This document shows, piece after piece, positions 19,503-31,318 of a DNA stretch of 49,545 bases. The notes under the pieces were generated by a model. The model had not been told where the DNA came from and ran no database searches. It was given only the letters and a program-made list of their open reading frames with translations. Each line of letters begins with the position of its first letter. Within the stretch, counting starts at the first letter, position 1. The stretch covers positions 1-49,545 of the forward strand of contig NZ_BBAI01000018.1 in the NCBI RefSeq assembly GCF_001311175.1, read 5' to 3'. The DNA is from Lacticaseibacillus pantheris DSM 15945 = JCM 12539 = NBRC 106106. GTDB lineage: Bacteria > Bacillota > Bacilli > Lactobacillales > Lactobacillaceae. The position numbers and the translations under genes are program-made.

Positions 19503-20225
19503 TTAAAGTCGCCCCAGAAAGCCCAGCACGTCGCGGCCTAACTGCACCTGACTCCGCGGATCAGCAGTCAGAATGTGATCCGCCTGCGGATACCAGACCA
19601 GGGACGCGGGTGCATGACGAAACAAGTGGAGCGATTTGAGTGCCGTACCCGGGGTAATCACCGAGTCTTGACCACCCTGGGCGAAAAATACCGGCACGTG
19701 TACGGAGCCGGCAGCCTCAATCGTCGCGTGTGCAAAGTGGCGCAGGGCCTGCCGCTGGGCATCGATTGCCGACGTCACGTCACCGTCAGCCCTTTGGCCC
19801 GACTCACGCTCGATGTAATCCACGTAGCCGTGCACGGTCCGCGCAAAGTACGGCGACCCATCCACAAGCGGCGTGGCGAAGGCTCCGCCACCGATTACGT
19901 TCGGCATGGTCTCTAAGGCACGCAAAGCAAAGTTGCCACCCATGGACAGCCCAAACGCCGCCACATAATGGTGATTGCGTTGCATAGCAGTAATGGCCGC
20001 TTGCGCCTCCCGCCACCAATCGGCGGGATGGTAGTTGAGCGGACCCAACGGGGTTTTCTCCGCATGCCCGCTAAAAATGGGGGCACTCACCGCATAACCG
20101 GCCGCGTTGAGGTCACGCGCTAATAAGCGCATGTCCCGACTACTGCCGGTAAACGAATGGAATAAAACTACACCGGGCAAGTCTGGTCGCCCAGGCAAAA
20201 TAATTGGTTCGGGGTAATTCAGCAA
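19503..20225 (-). CDS. Carboxylesterase (alpha/beta hydrolase)
   Basis: A 240-residue Est30/YvaK-type carboxylesterase. The nucleophile is S94 in GLSMGG; the acid is D187 in GGQDSV and the base H217 in ADHIL. The oxyanion loop is FHSFTGSSRD. It starts at TTG, 20225, with AAAGGAGT 8 bases before. In related bacteria this esterase lies between secG and rnr, as here, but its physiological substrate is not known. The reading frame is intact. Confidence 0.9.
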   Translation of the reverse strand: MLNYPEPIILPGRPDLPGVVLFHSFTGSSRDMRLLARDLNAAGYAVSAPIFSGHAEKTPLGPLNYHPADWWREAQAAITAMQRNHHYVAAFGLSMGGNFALRALETMPNVIGGGAFATPLVDGSPYFARTVHGYVDYIERESGQRADGDVTSAIDAQRQALRHFAHATIEAAGSVHVPVFFAQGGQDSVITPGTALKSLHLFRHAPASLVWYPQADHILTADPRSQVQLGRDVLGFLGRL

Positions 20226-20425
20226 GTGTGGTACTCCTTTCGCGTAAACACCAGTTTAAGTGAAACTCATGGGGGACGAACACCTCGTGCATGTCGGCCC
20301 CATACCCAGATGTTTAGTTATGGACGCACCTCTTCCGTTAAACACCCCACTCACCAGACCCGCTATTGCGCAGGTACCGTATCCCTAGCGGACAATATGG
20401 ACGGAAATTAGCACCGTTAGTATAA

Positions 20426-20455
20426 CAAAAGTCCCCCGGTCATAAACGGGAGACT
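20426..20455 (-). terminator. Terminator of secG
   Basis: On the minus strand AAGTC-CCCG pairs with CGGG-GACTT and ends in TTTTG. It separates secG from the esterase. Confidence 0.75.
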
Positions 20456-20473
20456 TCGGTCGTGGCACTTAGT

Positions 20474-20708
20474 TTAGTGCGAAGCAATGTATGCTAACGC
20501 AATGGCCAACCCGAAGAAGACCACACCTAAAACCAACGTGACTTTTTCCATAAATGCTTCAAAGCCCCGGGACTTGGTGTGCCCTGATGGGTCCATTGAC
20601 CCACCCGAGAGCGCTCAAGGCGTCCTGTTGCTTGGATGGTTGCATCATTACCGCGATAATGATCAGAACTGAGTCCGTGATCAGCAGTGTGGTCAATAGT
20701 GATTGCAC
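20474..20708 (-). CDS. secG: Preprotein translocase subunit SecG (frameshifted)
   Basis: SecG is the small third subunit of the SecYEG channel. I read it by hand: GTG start at 20708 behind GGAGGAATAATC, first span (LLTTLLITDSVLIIIAVMMQ), the conserved QPSKQQDALSALGGS loop, and second span (VTLVLGVVFFGLAIALAYI). The frame shifts in the GGGTGGG tract near 20608; removing one G gives 77 residues, the usual size. Both halves are under the length commonly used to call genes, so it could be missed. The secG-esterase-rnr-smpB order is conserved in the family. Confidence 0.88.
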
Positions 20709-20844
20709 GATTATTCCTCCGTGTCCGTTCAGAATACTAATAACATGCTACCACAAATGCCTTTGGTTGCATAGATAAAACGGCTCAAGTTTCCTTACAG
20801 TTCTAGGTGACTTGTACAAAATATTCTGTCTAAATCTGTAAAGA

Positions 20845-22379
20845 CTAGTCGGCAAGTGGTTGGGCAGCCGCTCCGCCAACCACCTCACGGACGTGAACTT
20901 GGCGACTAGTGTCGGTCATCACAACGAGCGTATCCCCCGCACGAATCATGGCCGAACCTTGCGGAACAATGCGGTGCTCGCCTCGGCGAATTTCAACCAG
21001 CAGGCTTCCACTCGGCCAGGTGAAGTCACGGACCTGGTGCATGTCCAAAGTTGAACCGGCAAAGACGGGGACTTCAAACGTGACCGGATGGTGGAGGCGA
21101 CTGAGATTATCCGGAACCGTCATCCGGCTTAGCAACGCGGCATATATCGGCTCCCCGCCAAAGATATCCGTGGTCACGTATGCCACCAACGCCACAACGG
21201 CGAGCGGCAACAGGTGTCCCAGGTTGCCAACCATTTCGGTAATTAACAAGATTGCGGTAAACGGGGCCTTACTAATACCGGCAAAGTAACCGGCCATGGC
21301 AAAAATCACCAGGTTAATCACGTACTGACGTGGCAGCAATCCCATTCGCGCCATCGCCACCCCGTAAATGGCGCCGATAACGGCACCCAACGTCAAAATG
21401 GGAAGAAAGATTCCACCGGGCAGGCCAGAGCCATACGCAATCATCGAGTAAACAAAGCGGACAACGAACAGTAGGCACAGTGCCGACAACACTGGCATTT
21501 TCCCGCCTAAGTTCAGAATAACGGCGTTCCCGCCGCCTAACACCCGTGGCATCCAAAACCCTAGTGGAATAATCAGCAATAACGGCACAATGCCGTGCGC
21601 CACCCTGGGCAAGGGAATGTGCGCATACCAGCGTGGTAGTGCCAATAACACCACGTTGTACAGGAGCCCGAGTAGTCCCAGGATGATTCCTAACAGCACT
21701 AGGTGCCAATACAGGTTAGCCGGTAAGCTGTGCGCGTACGCAATATGTAAGACTGGCGTGAGCCCAAACACCCGCATGGACACGTAATCAGCAGCCACTG
21801 CCGACGCCAGACTACTCATCCATACCAACGGGCTAAAGTTGTGGTAAACCTCCTCCAGCACGAACATTACGCCCGCAATTGGTGCATTGAAGCTGCGGCC
21901 AATCCTCCGGCCGCGCCGGCCGCAATGAGAACCCGGCGCTCACTGCCGCTTTCATGTCGTCCTGCGGCCACACCTTGGCCAACCGCGGCGCCCAGTTGAA
22001 TTGAGGGACCCTCACGGCCTAAAAACAGACCGGAGCCAATGGCAAGGACACCCGCAACGAACTTGCGCCATAAAATCCGCCACCAGTGGAACTCCATCGT
22101 CCCCTGCAACTGGCCCTCAACTTGGGGGATACCGGAACCGCTAATGTTTGGCTCCTGATGCAGCAGTATGGCCGCAATCACGGTTGTGAGTACCCCAACA
22201 CCGACTACAACGCCCACGGACAGCAGGTTCGGGTGCATATATACCGACTGAATCCACTTCAACATGGTGGCAATACATAACCGGAACGTTGCGACCACCG
22301 TGCCGGATAGAACACCGACCACGAGACCCCAGCCAATAAAATGTAATCGTGAGCCATCAACCAAGCGTCGCATCGTCAC
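20845..22379 (-). CDS. ClC-family chloride transporter (frameshifted)
   Basis: A ClC protein with an added C-terminal TrkA-C/RCK regulatory domain. The three anion-site motifs are seen: GSGIPQ, GREGPSIQLG and GSGLPGGIFLP. The gating glutamate lies in GREGP, and the internal glutamate pair in VLEEVY indicates a chloride/proton antiporter rather than a channel. The frame is lost near 21895 in AAAFNAPIAG; one T restores about 511 residues. The start is uncertain: a GTG at 22379 has the best spacing from GGGGG, but ATGs at 22385, 22382 and 22373 are possible. The role may be acid resistance or ion balance, which is inference. Confidence 0.87.
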
Positions 22380-22738
22380 CATCATCCCCCATGAAATGTT
22401 CAATGATTTTAGTATATGCCTTGCGCGGTAGTTTAGTCGAATAAGTTAGCGAGTTGCTGCGGTAGTGGTTAGCGGCCGCGTTGGTCGAACCGGTAAGCTG
22501 CGGATTACCGATCCGACCGACGCGGCCATACGCTACTGTGGAAATTGCTTCTCTGGGCGCGGGACCAGCCCTCCAACCGGAGTCACCCCGCCAGTACGGC
22601 CAGAGCCGTCAACCAGAATCACCGCGCAAGTACATCAAGCACCCCGGTCTTAGAGGATGTTTGACCGCAAACAAATAGGCATCCCCGTTACAGTGACGCC
22701 CATCATCTATTGGAACAATTATTCGCTGTCAGCAGTAA
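22380..22738. other. Intergenic region with long hairpin
   Basis: No gene is visible. A hairpin at about 22461-22540 has outer AGT/ACT ends, GGCCGCGT-GGTCG paired with CGACC-ACGCGGCC, and an inner GGTAA/TTACC around the loop GCTGCGGA. It has no T tract. The loop resembles a stretch in the terminal repeats (GGTGAGCTGCGGCTTA near 49391). The rest is unremarkable. Confidence 0.6.
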
Positions 22739-23393
22739 TTACTTTTGCTCACTGCCCATAAACCGGCTAGCAAAGGCTGCAAGCACCGCACCGACTTCTG
22801 GTGCCAAAATATAAACCCACAGGTCGCCTAGCGAATTCCCCTGCGCAAACAGCGCTGGGCCGATTGAACGGGCCGGATTCAGCGAAGCGCCAGTGAGGTT
22901 CAAAGCAACGATGATGAACAGCGCCAGGCTGACACCAATCACCAAACCAGCAAACTGTCCGTTGCCATGGTCGGCACTTGTCACGTTGAGGATGATGAGA
23001 ACGAACAAGAACGTCATCAACGCTTCAACTACAATCGCCATCCACGGGTCAATGACCGTGAAGTCCGTCTGGCCCAGGTTGCTAACTGGTTGTCCTAACG
23101 CGTTCACGAACAAAGCCACAAACGCGCTGGCCACAATCCCGCCAAAAATCTGAGCGATGATGTAGCCCACTGCGTCTTTGCCACTCATCCGCTTGTTGAT
23201 CAGCATAGCCGTCGTCACAGCTGGATTAAAGTGGCCGCCGGAGATACCCCCAAAGGCGTACGCCGAAATCGTGATGGCCAACCCAAACGCGAGGGCAATA
23301 GTCAAAACCTTGCCGTTAGCGATTACCACCGCACTGGTACCAATTAACACCAATAAAAAAAGTTCCAAGAAATTCTGCCGTATATTTACGCAC
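22739..23393 (-). CDS. Aquaporin/glycerol facilitator (MIP family), frameshifted at the N-terminus
   Basis: A channel for water or small solutes. Both NPA boxes are present (GGHFNPAVTTAM and GASLNPARSIGP), with six spans and about 217 residues. The N-terminal part MRKYTAEFLGTF reads from the GTG at 23393 behind AAGGAGT, and the T run of seven then shifts the frame; six would connect it to LLVLIGTSAVV. Length is nearer the water-type aquaporins, but the substrate cannot be read with certainty. No glycerol kinase gene is adjacent. Confidence 0.87.
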
Positions 23394-23698
23394 AACGTTC
23401 ACTCCTTCCAAAGCTCAATGAAACAATAATTGCAATTTGTGATTGCATATACATATATCATAGCGGATTACACTGGGTCACTACAAGGAATTCGGCGTTA
23501 TTTATTGCGTTACACTTGACGCACGTGTTTTCGCGTGCAAAGAATCGTTTGCCACGCCCGGCTAACGATAACCCCAGTAATAAATTAAGTCTGCCCCAAA
23601 AGCCTAGCGGGACAATGGCATGATGACTTAATATAAAAATATAATTCTTACAAATAATGTTAACCATTCACAAAAGCAGTTTTATTTAGGAGGCCAAT
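23394..23698. other. Intergenic region with promoter of the first hydrolase
   Basis: The gap holds two divergent leaders. TATAAT at 23640-23645 lies 54 bases before the hydrolase start and is a likely -10; I see no good -35. Nothing else is recognisable. Confidence 0.45.
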
Positions 23699-25977
23699 AT
23701 GCCGTCATATAAACACAGCAATTTTAATAAGCATGGTCAAAATAGCCACGGCCAACGTAAGGTAGTCACGACTACTACCGCCCTAGCTACCCTATTCACC
23801 CTCGCCAGTGGCATTAGCCAATTCAAATCCACCACCGCTCACACCGTCAAGGCCAGCACGAGCAAGGAACCGAAACGGGGTCCAGTGCTACTTTGCGGGT
23901 TGCGTCAAATAGTAGTGCCGCTACTTCCACAGCTACAAGTAGTAGCGCCAGCTCAGCTGCGGACAGTGGTAGTACCGCGGCCGCAGCTACTAGTGACACC
24001 ACATCTAGTGAGACGTCAGCTACTAGCAGTAGTGCGGACAGCCGCCAAGCTGCCTCGACGGCCACCAGTGACACCGATACGGTTAGTGATCGTTCCGCTG
24101 CCATTAGCGCAAACGTCCCTGACAGCAGTAGTGCCGCTACCAACAGCACAAACACCCCGGCCGCCAGTAGCGCTGACGACAACACAACCAAGCCGACAAC
24201 CAGTAGTGTTAGTGTGAACGATACTGCCACGACAGCCGCTACCAGCAGCACCGCCACTACTAGTCCGGCCTCCAGCGCAACGAGTAGTGCCGCAACTTCC
24301 ACTCATAACACCGCATCCAGTGGTAGCGTCGCTGTCACCACGGTGAGCGACGCGACATCCTTGACCACCGCTAAGTCTTCAGCAGCAGCCACTTACGCTA
24401 CAACCGGGGTTAGTCAGGAAGTGGTCGCAATCTCCGCAACAACCGCTACCAGTACCACGGTTAGCCAACCGGTTTTCAGCTCAACTGCTAGCCTGCAAGC
24501 ATTCATTGAAAGCATCGAGGACGGTGCCATCGCGGGATGGTCAGAATATGGCGTGTTACCGTCAGTCACGGCTGCACAAGCCATTTTGGAGAGTGGCTGG
24601 GGTAAATCCTCTCTGTCAACTTTGGCGCACAACCTCTTTGGTATCAAAGCCGATGCTAGTTGGACGGGAAGCTACGTTACTTACCCGACCCAGGAATACG
24701 TTAATGGTGCATACGTGACCGTGAACGCCAAGTTCCGTGAGTACGCCACGAATTCTGACAGCGTTCAGGACCACGGCGCATTCCTCGCCGAAAACTCACG
24801 GTACAGCAACATTATTGGCAACACAGACTACGCGTCAGTAGTTAACGACTTACAAAGTGATGGCTACGCGACGGATCCAGCATACGCGAGCTCGTTGCTG
24901 AGTATCATTCAACAATATAAATTAACTGCGCTCGACACGATTGCGTTTAATAATGAAACTATTAGTGGTCACCCCGCCAACAGTAGCAGCAACTCGTCAT
25001 CCACGAACACCGCGACTAATGGCGGTACTGGTACGGGGCCGATAAGCACGAATGTGTATTACACCGTGAAGTCTGGCGACACGCTCAGCGCAATTGCCGA
25101 CCAGTACAGTACCACGGTTGCCACTTTGGCCAGTCTCAACAGTATCAGCAACCCCAACTTGATTCACGTTGGTGACGTCCTGCTCGTTCAAAGGGGTACG
25201 AGTAGCTCAACCACCACAGCCAACACGAGTAGCACTAGTACCACGGACACGTATTACACCGTGCGGTCAGGCGACACGCTCAGCGCAATCGCGGCTAGCT
25301 ACGGAACCACCGTCGCCACTTTGACATCCTGGAACGGGATCAGTAACGCCAACCTCATCATGGTTGGGCAGAGACTACTGGTGACCAAAGGGGCAACCAC
25401 GACGACGGCCACCAACACCAATTCAACGAGCAGTACGAACGGGCAAAACTACACGGTCAAAGCCGGTGACACGCTTAGCGCGATTGCCAGTAAGTTTGGC
25501 ACCACTGTTAACACTATCGCCACGTTGAACGGCATCAGTAACGTTAACCTTATTCACGTCGGCCAAGACCTGGTGATTAGCCGCGGAACCACGACGAGTA
25601 CAAGTTCAACCAGTACCAGCACGGTGACAACTAGTAACACCACCCATACCAGTACTGGCGTAACCTACACGGTCAAGTCCGGCGACACACTGAGCGCGAT
25701 TGCCGCAAAGTATGACACCACGGTTGCCAGCTTGGCCGCCAGCAACGGCATTCGCAATGCGAACCTGATCACTGTTGGCGAGCAATTGAAGGTCCGTGGC
25801 GGTACCACCTCGACGATGACCAACAACACGACCACCACAACCTACACCGTCAAATCCGGCGACACGCTGAGCGCGATTGCTACGAAGTACGGCACGTCCG
25901 TCAGCCGCTTGGCCAGCCTTAACAATATTACTAATACCAACTTGATTATCGTCGGCCAAAACTTGCGCATTAAGTAA
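23699..25977 (+). CDS. Secreted N-acetylglucosaminidase with five LysM repeats (frameshifted)
   Basis: A cell-wall hydrolase. An N-terminal signal region with a long basic leader (about 1-50) is followed by a Ser/Thr/Ala-rich linker, a GH73 glucosaminidase domain (about 268-411; general acid in [11 protein letters not shown]), and five LysM domains starting near 453, 518, 583, 655 and 714 ([13 protein letters not shown]). LysM binds peptidoglycan glycan chains. The frame breaks near 23885 in a GGGG run before SSATLRVAS; one G gives about 759 residues. TTTAGGAGG precedes the ATG. It has no sortase signal, so wall contact is through LysM. It is a paralogue of the next gene. Confidence 0.9.
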
Positions 25978-26015
25978 TACCAGGCGTACCAACTGTCCAT
26001 GCCTAATTAAAGAAT

Positions 26016-26084
26016 AAAAATACACGCTTGATTCAGTAGACTTTCCTCGGAGGGCTTCTACTGGACCGAACGTGTATTTTTTTT
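26016..26084 (+). terminator. Terminator of the first hydrolase
   Basis: AAAATACACG pairs with CGTGTATTTT across a loop containing a second small stem, followed by eight T. Confidence 0.9.
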
Positions 26085-26210
26085 ACGAATGTTTGGACTT
26101 GCGTTCAGGGGATTGTTGATGGCAATAACACATCTAGACACAATCAATAAGAGTTTGATATACCCGTAAAAAGACGCTAAAAACGAACAAATTAATTGGC
26201 CATGAAAATC

Positions 26211-26227
26211 TGTAATTAAATTGTAAT
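26211..26227 (+). promoter_or_regulatory. WalR (YycF) binding site
   Basis: TGTAAT, five bases, TGTAAT fits the WalR consensus TGTWAH-N5-TGTWAH exactly. It lies about 240 bases before the second hydrolase. WalR controls cell-wall hydrolases in Firmicutes, so the context fits. Confidence 0.65.
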
Positions 26228-26466
26228 ATTGCCATTAATTATTACGCGCGCGCGGACCAAAACGTACGTTTGGTCGAGATATCCCCGCCAATTCAATGTT
26301 TTAAAAAAACAATATGGTTGTGAAATACGGAACACAAGTGACCACCAATAAATTGGGACGGTCCATTTGGTCAGAAAAGTTAAGAAAGTGCTAACGTGAT
26401 TCGACTGGATGTTGTACAATTACTTTGACTATTTCTACGCGAAATGAGTTGAGGAGGGAAATCCAC

Positions 26467-28800
26467 ATGGAGAAATATAAACACGCATTCACTGGGAACG
26501 CGCACGTCCCCGACAAGAACGTTATTGCCACTACATCAACTATCGCCGCAGCTTTGGCTGTTGCTAGCGGACTCGGACTCAATCAGGTTAGTGCGCACAC
26601 CAACAATGCCAGCGCGGCCACCACTACAAGTGCTTCTAGCGCTGCAACGAGTACCAGCACACTAGCAAACGCCGAAACCAGTAGCAGTGCCGCGGCCGCC
26701 ACTACGGACCCGACCAACGATAGCCTTAGCACCAGCGCTAGTTCTAGCACCGCTGCAAGCGAAGCTACCAGCACCGCTACGAGTGATGCAAAGAGTCAGG
26801 CTTCTAACGCTAGCTCTAGCGAAGCAACCAGCTCAACGGCTACTACTGAGTCCAGTGCTGCTAAGAGCCAGGCTTCTAGCGCTAGCTCCAGCGAAGCTTC
26901 TAGCTCAACGGCTACTACTGAGTCCAGTGCCGCTAAGAGCCAGGCTTCTAGCGCTAGCTCCAGTGAAGCAACCAGCTCAGCGGCTACTACTGATTCCAGC
27001 GCCGCTAAGAGCCAGGCTTCCAGTGCTAGTTACAGCGAAGCTTCTAGCTCAACGGCTACTACTGACTCTAGTACCGCTAAGAGCCAGGCTTCCAGTGCTA
27101 GTTCCAGTGAAGCTTCTAGCTCAACGGCTACTACTGATTCCAGCGCTGCTAAGAGCCAGGCTTCTAGCGCTAGCTCCAGCGAAGCTTCTAGCTCAACGGC
27201 TACTACTGAGTCCAGTGCCGCCAAGAGCCAGGCTTCTAGTGCAGATTCAAGCAATGCGACTAGCAGCACCGTGACTACGGTCGTCACCAGCGACATTAGC
27301 GTCGTTGATGCCGCCAAGTCAGCGGCCGCTGCGACTTATGCTGCTACTGGCAAAGCACAAACGGTCGTAGCAGTTGCGGATGCTGTCACCGCAGCACAAC
27401 CGACATTCAGTTCAACGGATCGGCTCCAAGACTTTATTGAGAGCGTCGAATCTGGTGCGATTGCAGGTTGGCAAAAGTACGGGGTACTACCGTCCGTTAC
27501 GGTAGCCCAGGCCATCTTGGAAAGTGGTTGGGGTTCCTCCTCCCTTTCCACACAGGCACACAACCTCTTTGGTATTAAGGCTGACCCTAGCTGGACTGGT
27601 GCCAAAGTTAACTACCCTACTCAGGAATACGTTAACGGCCAGTACGTGACAATCAACGACTACTTCCGGGCCTACGCCAACAACTCTGATAGTGTTGAAG
27701 ATCACGGTGCCTTCCTTAAGGACAACTCACGGTACAACAACCTGATTGGTAACACTGACTACCGATCAGTGGCCAAAGATTTGCAGGCCGACGGGTACGC
27801 AACCGCCCCAACATACGCCCAGTCACTGATTGGACTAATTGAGATGTACAACCTCACTGCTTTGGATAGCATCGCCCTGAGCGGTAACAGCGTGTCCGGC
27901 CACGCAACCAGCAGTACGAGTGCCAACACGGCGACTAACAGCGCTACTAATGGCGGTACCGGTGCAGCAGGTTCTGGTAATGGCAATGGCTCAACCAATG
28001 GTAACTATTACACGGTACAGTCCGGTGATACACTGTCAGGAATTGCGAACCAGTTTGACACGACGGTTGCCACCTTGGCCCAGTTAAACAGCATCCAAAA
28101 TGTCAACCTGATTCACCCGGGCGATTCACTCTTGGTCAAGCAAGACACGAACGCCGCTACTACTGCTCCCTCTAGCGCGGCCACGACCACCAAAGCAGCG
28201 GCAACCGCACCATCTACCGCTGCTAAGACAGCGGTAGCGACTACGACCGTGGCAACGACAACGTCGACTACACCGACCGCCACAACCGCAAAGACGAGCG
28301 TGACTCCGGCTGCAGCCGTCACACCGCAAGTACGCATCTTCGTTGACGCAACTTCCACTACGTCCGACGCAGCCAAGTCTACTGATTCCGATTCAGCAGC
28401 AAGCACGACACCAACTAGTAGTGCGGCCGCATCACAGTCCAGCGAAGCACCATCGTCCGCAACAGACACTACGGATAAGACACCGGCTTCCTCTGCGGCC
28501 TCTAGTGCTGGTAGTAAAGCAACAGACAAAGCTACTGATGGTACCGGCGCTCCCGCAGTTAAGCCTCTGACGCAAAGTGGCACGCAGGGCGACACCACCT
28601 CTCAGTTGGACAACAAGAAACCTGAATCCACGGACGGACCGTCTGCTCAGGTAGTTCAGACAAGCAGTCGTTCATCCCAAGCAACTTACCCCCAGACTAA
28701 CGACGATACGAATCGCGCTGCGGCCCTTTCCGGCGTTGGGGTCTTCCTCACCCTCTTCGGACTTGGTGCTATTAACAAGAAACGCCGTCAGGACGATTAA
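26467..28800 (+). CDS. Wall-anchored N-acetylglucosaminidase with 24-residue repeats and one LysM
   Basis: An intact 777-residue surface hydrolase. Order: signal region (about 1-44), a Ser-rich stretch with seven copies of a 24-residue repeat (about 108-275; unit begins AKSQASSASSSEASSS), a GH73 domain (about 319-465; [11 protein letters not shown]), one LysM (about 514-559; YTVQSGDTLSGIA), a long Ala/Thr/Ser stalk, then YPQTND (about 741), a hydrophobic span and the tail NKKRRQDD. That tail is a sortase-type cell-wall signal, but with Y in place of the usual L. The ATG at 26467 follows GAGGAGGG; an earlier ATG lacks a ribosome site. It shares the GH73 domain with the preceding gene. Confidence 0.92.
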   Translation: MEKYKHAFTGNAHVPDKNVIATTSTIAAALAVASGLGLNQVSAHTNNASAATTTSASSAATSTSTLANAETSSSAAAATTDPTNDSLSTSASSSTAASEATSTATSDAKSQASNASSSEATSSTATTESSAAKSQASSASSSEASSSTATTESSAAKSQASSASSSEATSSAATTDSSAAKSQASSASYSEASSSTATTDSSTAKSQASSASSSEASSSTATTDSSAAKSQASSASSSEASSSTATTESSAAKSQASSADSSNATSSTVTTVVTSDISVVDAAKSAAAATYAATGKAQTVVAVADAVTAAQPTFSSTDRLQDFIESVESGAIAGWQKYGVLPSVTVAQAILESGWGSSSLSTQAHNLFGIKADPSWTGAKVNYPTQEYVNGQYVTINDYFRAYANNSDSVEDHGAFLKDNSRYNNLIGNTDYRSVAKDLQADGYATAPTYAQSLIGLIEMYNLTALDSIALSGNSVSGHATSSTSANTATNSATNGGTGAAGSGNGNGSTNGNYYTVQSGDTLSGIANQFDTTVATLAQLNSIQNVNLIHPGDSLLVKQDTNAATTAPSSAATTTKAAATAPSTAAKTAVATTTVATTTSTTPTATTAKTSVTPAAAVTPQVRIFVDATSTTSDAAKSTDSDSAASTTPTSSAAASQSSEAPSSATDTTDKTPASSAASSAGSKATDKATDGTGAPAVKPLTQSGTQGDTTSQLDNKKPESTDGPSAQVVQTSSRSSQATYPQTNDDTNRAAALSGVGVFLTLFGLGAINKKRRQDD
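26788..27291 (+). repeat. 72-bp coding tandem repeat, seven copies
   Basis: Six good copies of 72 bases (26788-27219) and a degenerate seventh. They keep frame and code 24-residue Ser/Ala/Thr units. Copies differ mainly at synonymous or S/T/A/E/D positions, and the copy number may vary between strains. Confidence 0.92.
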
Positions 28801-28837
28801 TTCATTACATTAGTTTAATAATCTTGTATCATGTTTG

Positions 28838-28868
28838 GCCACGTCGTTGAGCGACGTGGCTTTTTTTT
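28838..28868 (+). terminator. Terminator of the anchored hydrolase
   Basis: GCCACGTCG pairs with CGACGTGGC around TTGAG and is followed by eight T. Confidence 0.95.
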
Positions 28869-29039
28869 GGCCGTGCTAAAGCATTGACACCCCTGTTTCT
28901 AGGCGAAGGGCCCAGGACATGGTACATATCCCGCTCGATCTGACTACGGTGAAACCAGTAAACACTACAGTCTCTCGCACACGCTCAGCGGGTGCCCCGA
29001 GTATCAGTGAGTATCTGCTAAAGCACTAACTCTCTGCAT

Positions 29040-29077
29040 AAAAAAAGCGCCCCGTCACCATTTAGGTGACGGGGCGC
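29040..29077 (-). terminator. Terminator of the glycolytic operon
   Basis: A perfect 13-bp stem (GCGCCCCGTCACC) with a 5-base loop and seven T on the minus strand, 35 bases after the eno stop. Confidence 0.96.
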
Positions 29078-29112
29078 AGTCGTTAAGGATTAATCAGTGA
29101 TGAAGTCTGAGA

Positions 29113-30449
<1,337 letters not shown>

Positions 30450-30463
30450 CTACATTTTAACTA

Positions 30464-31312
<849 letters not shown>

Positions 31313-31318
31313 CTAGTC

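Larger units (their letters stand above)
25978..26466. other. Intergenic region between the two hydrolases
   Basis: It begins with the terminator of the first hydrolase, then holds a WalR-type box and an A+T-rich leader of the second gene. A GCGCGCGCG run lies at 26246. No gene is seen. Confidence 0.6.
28801..29112. other. Convergent intergenic region, hydrolase to eno
   Basis: It contains the two terminators listed separately; the 170 bases between them hold nothing that I recognise. Confidence 0.6.

Noticed and set aside
26788-27291. Regular repeats that could suggest a CRISPR array
   Set aside because: The copies are contiguous, lack unique spacers, keep frame and encode a Ser-rich protein segment.
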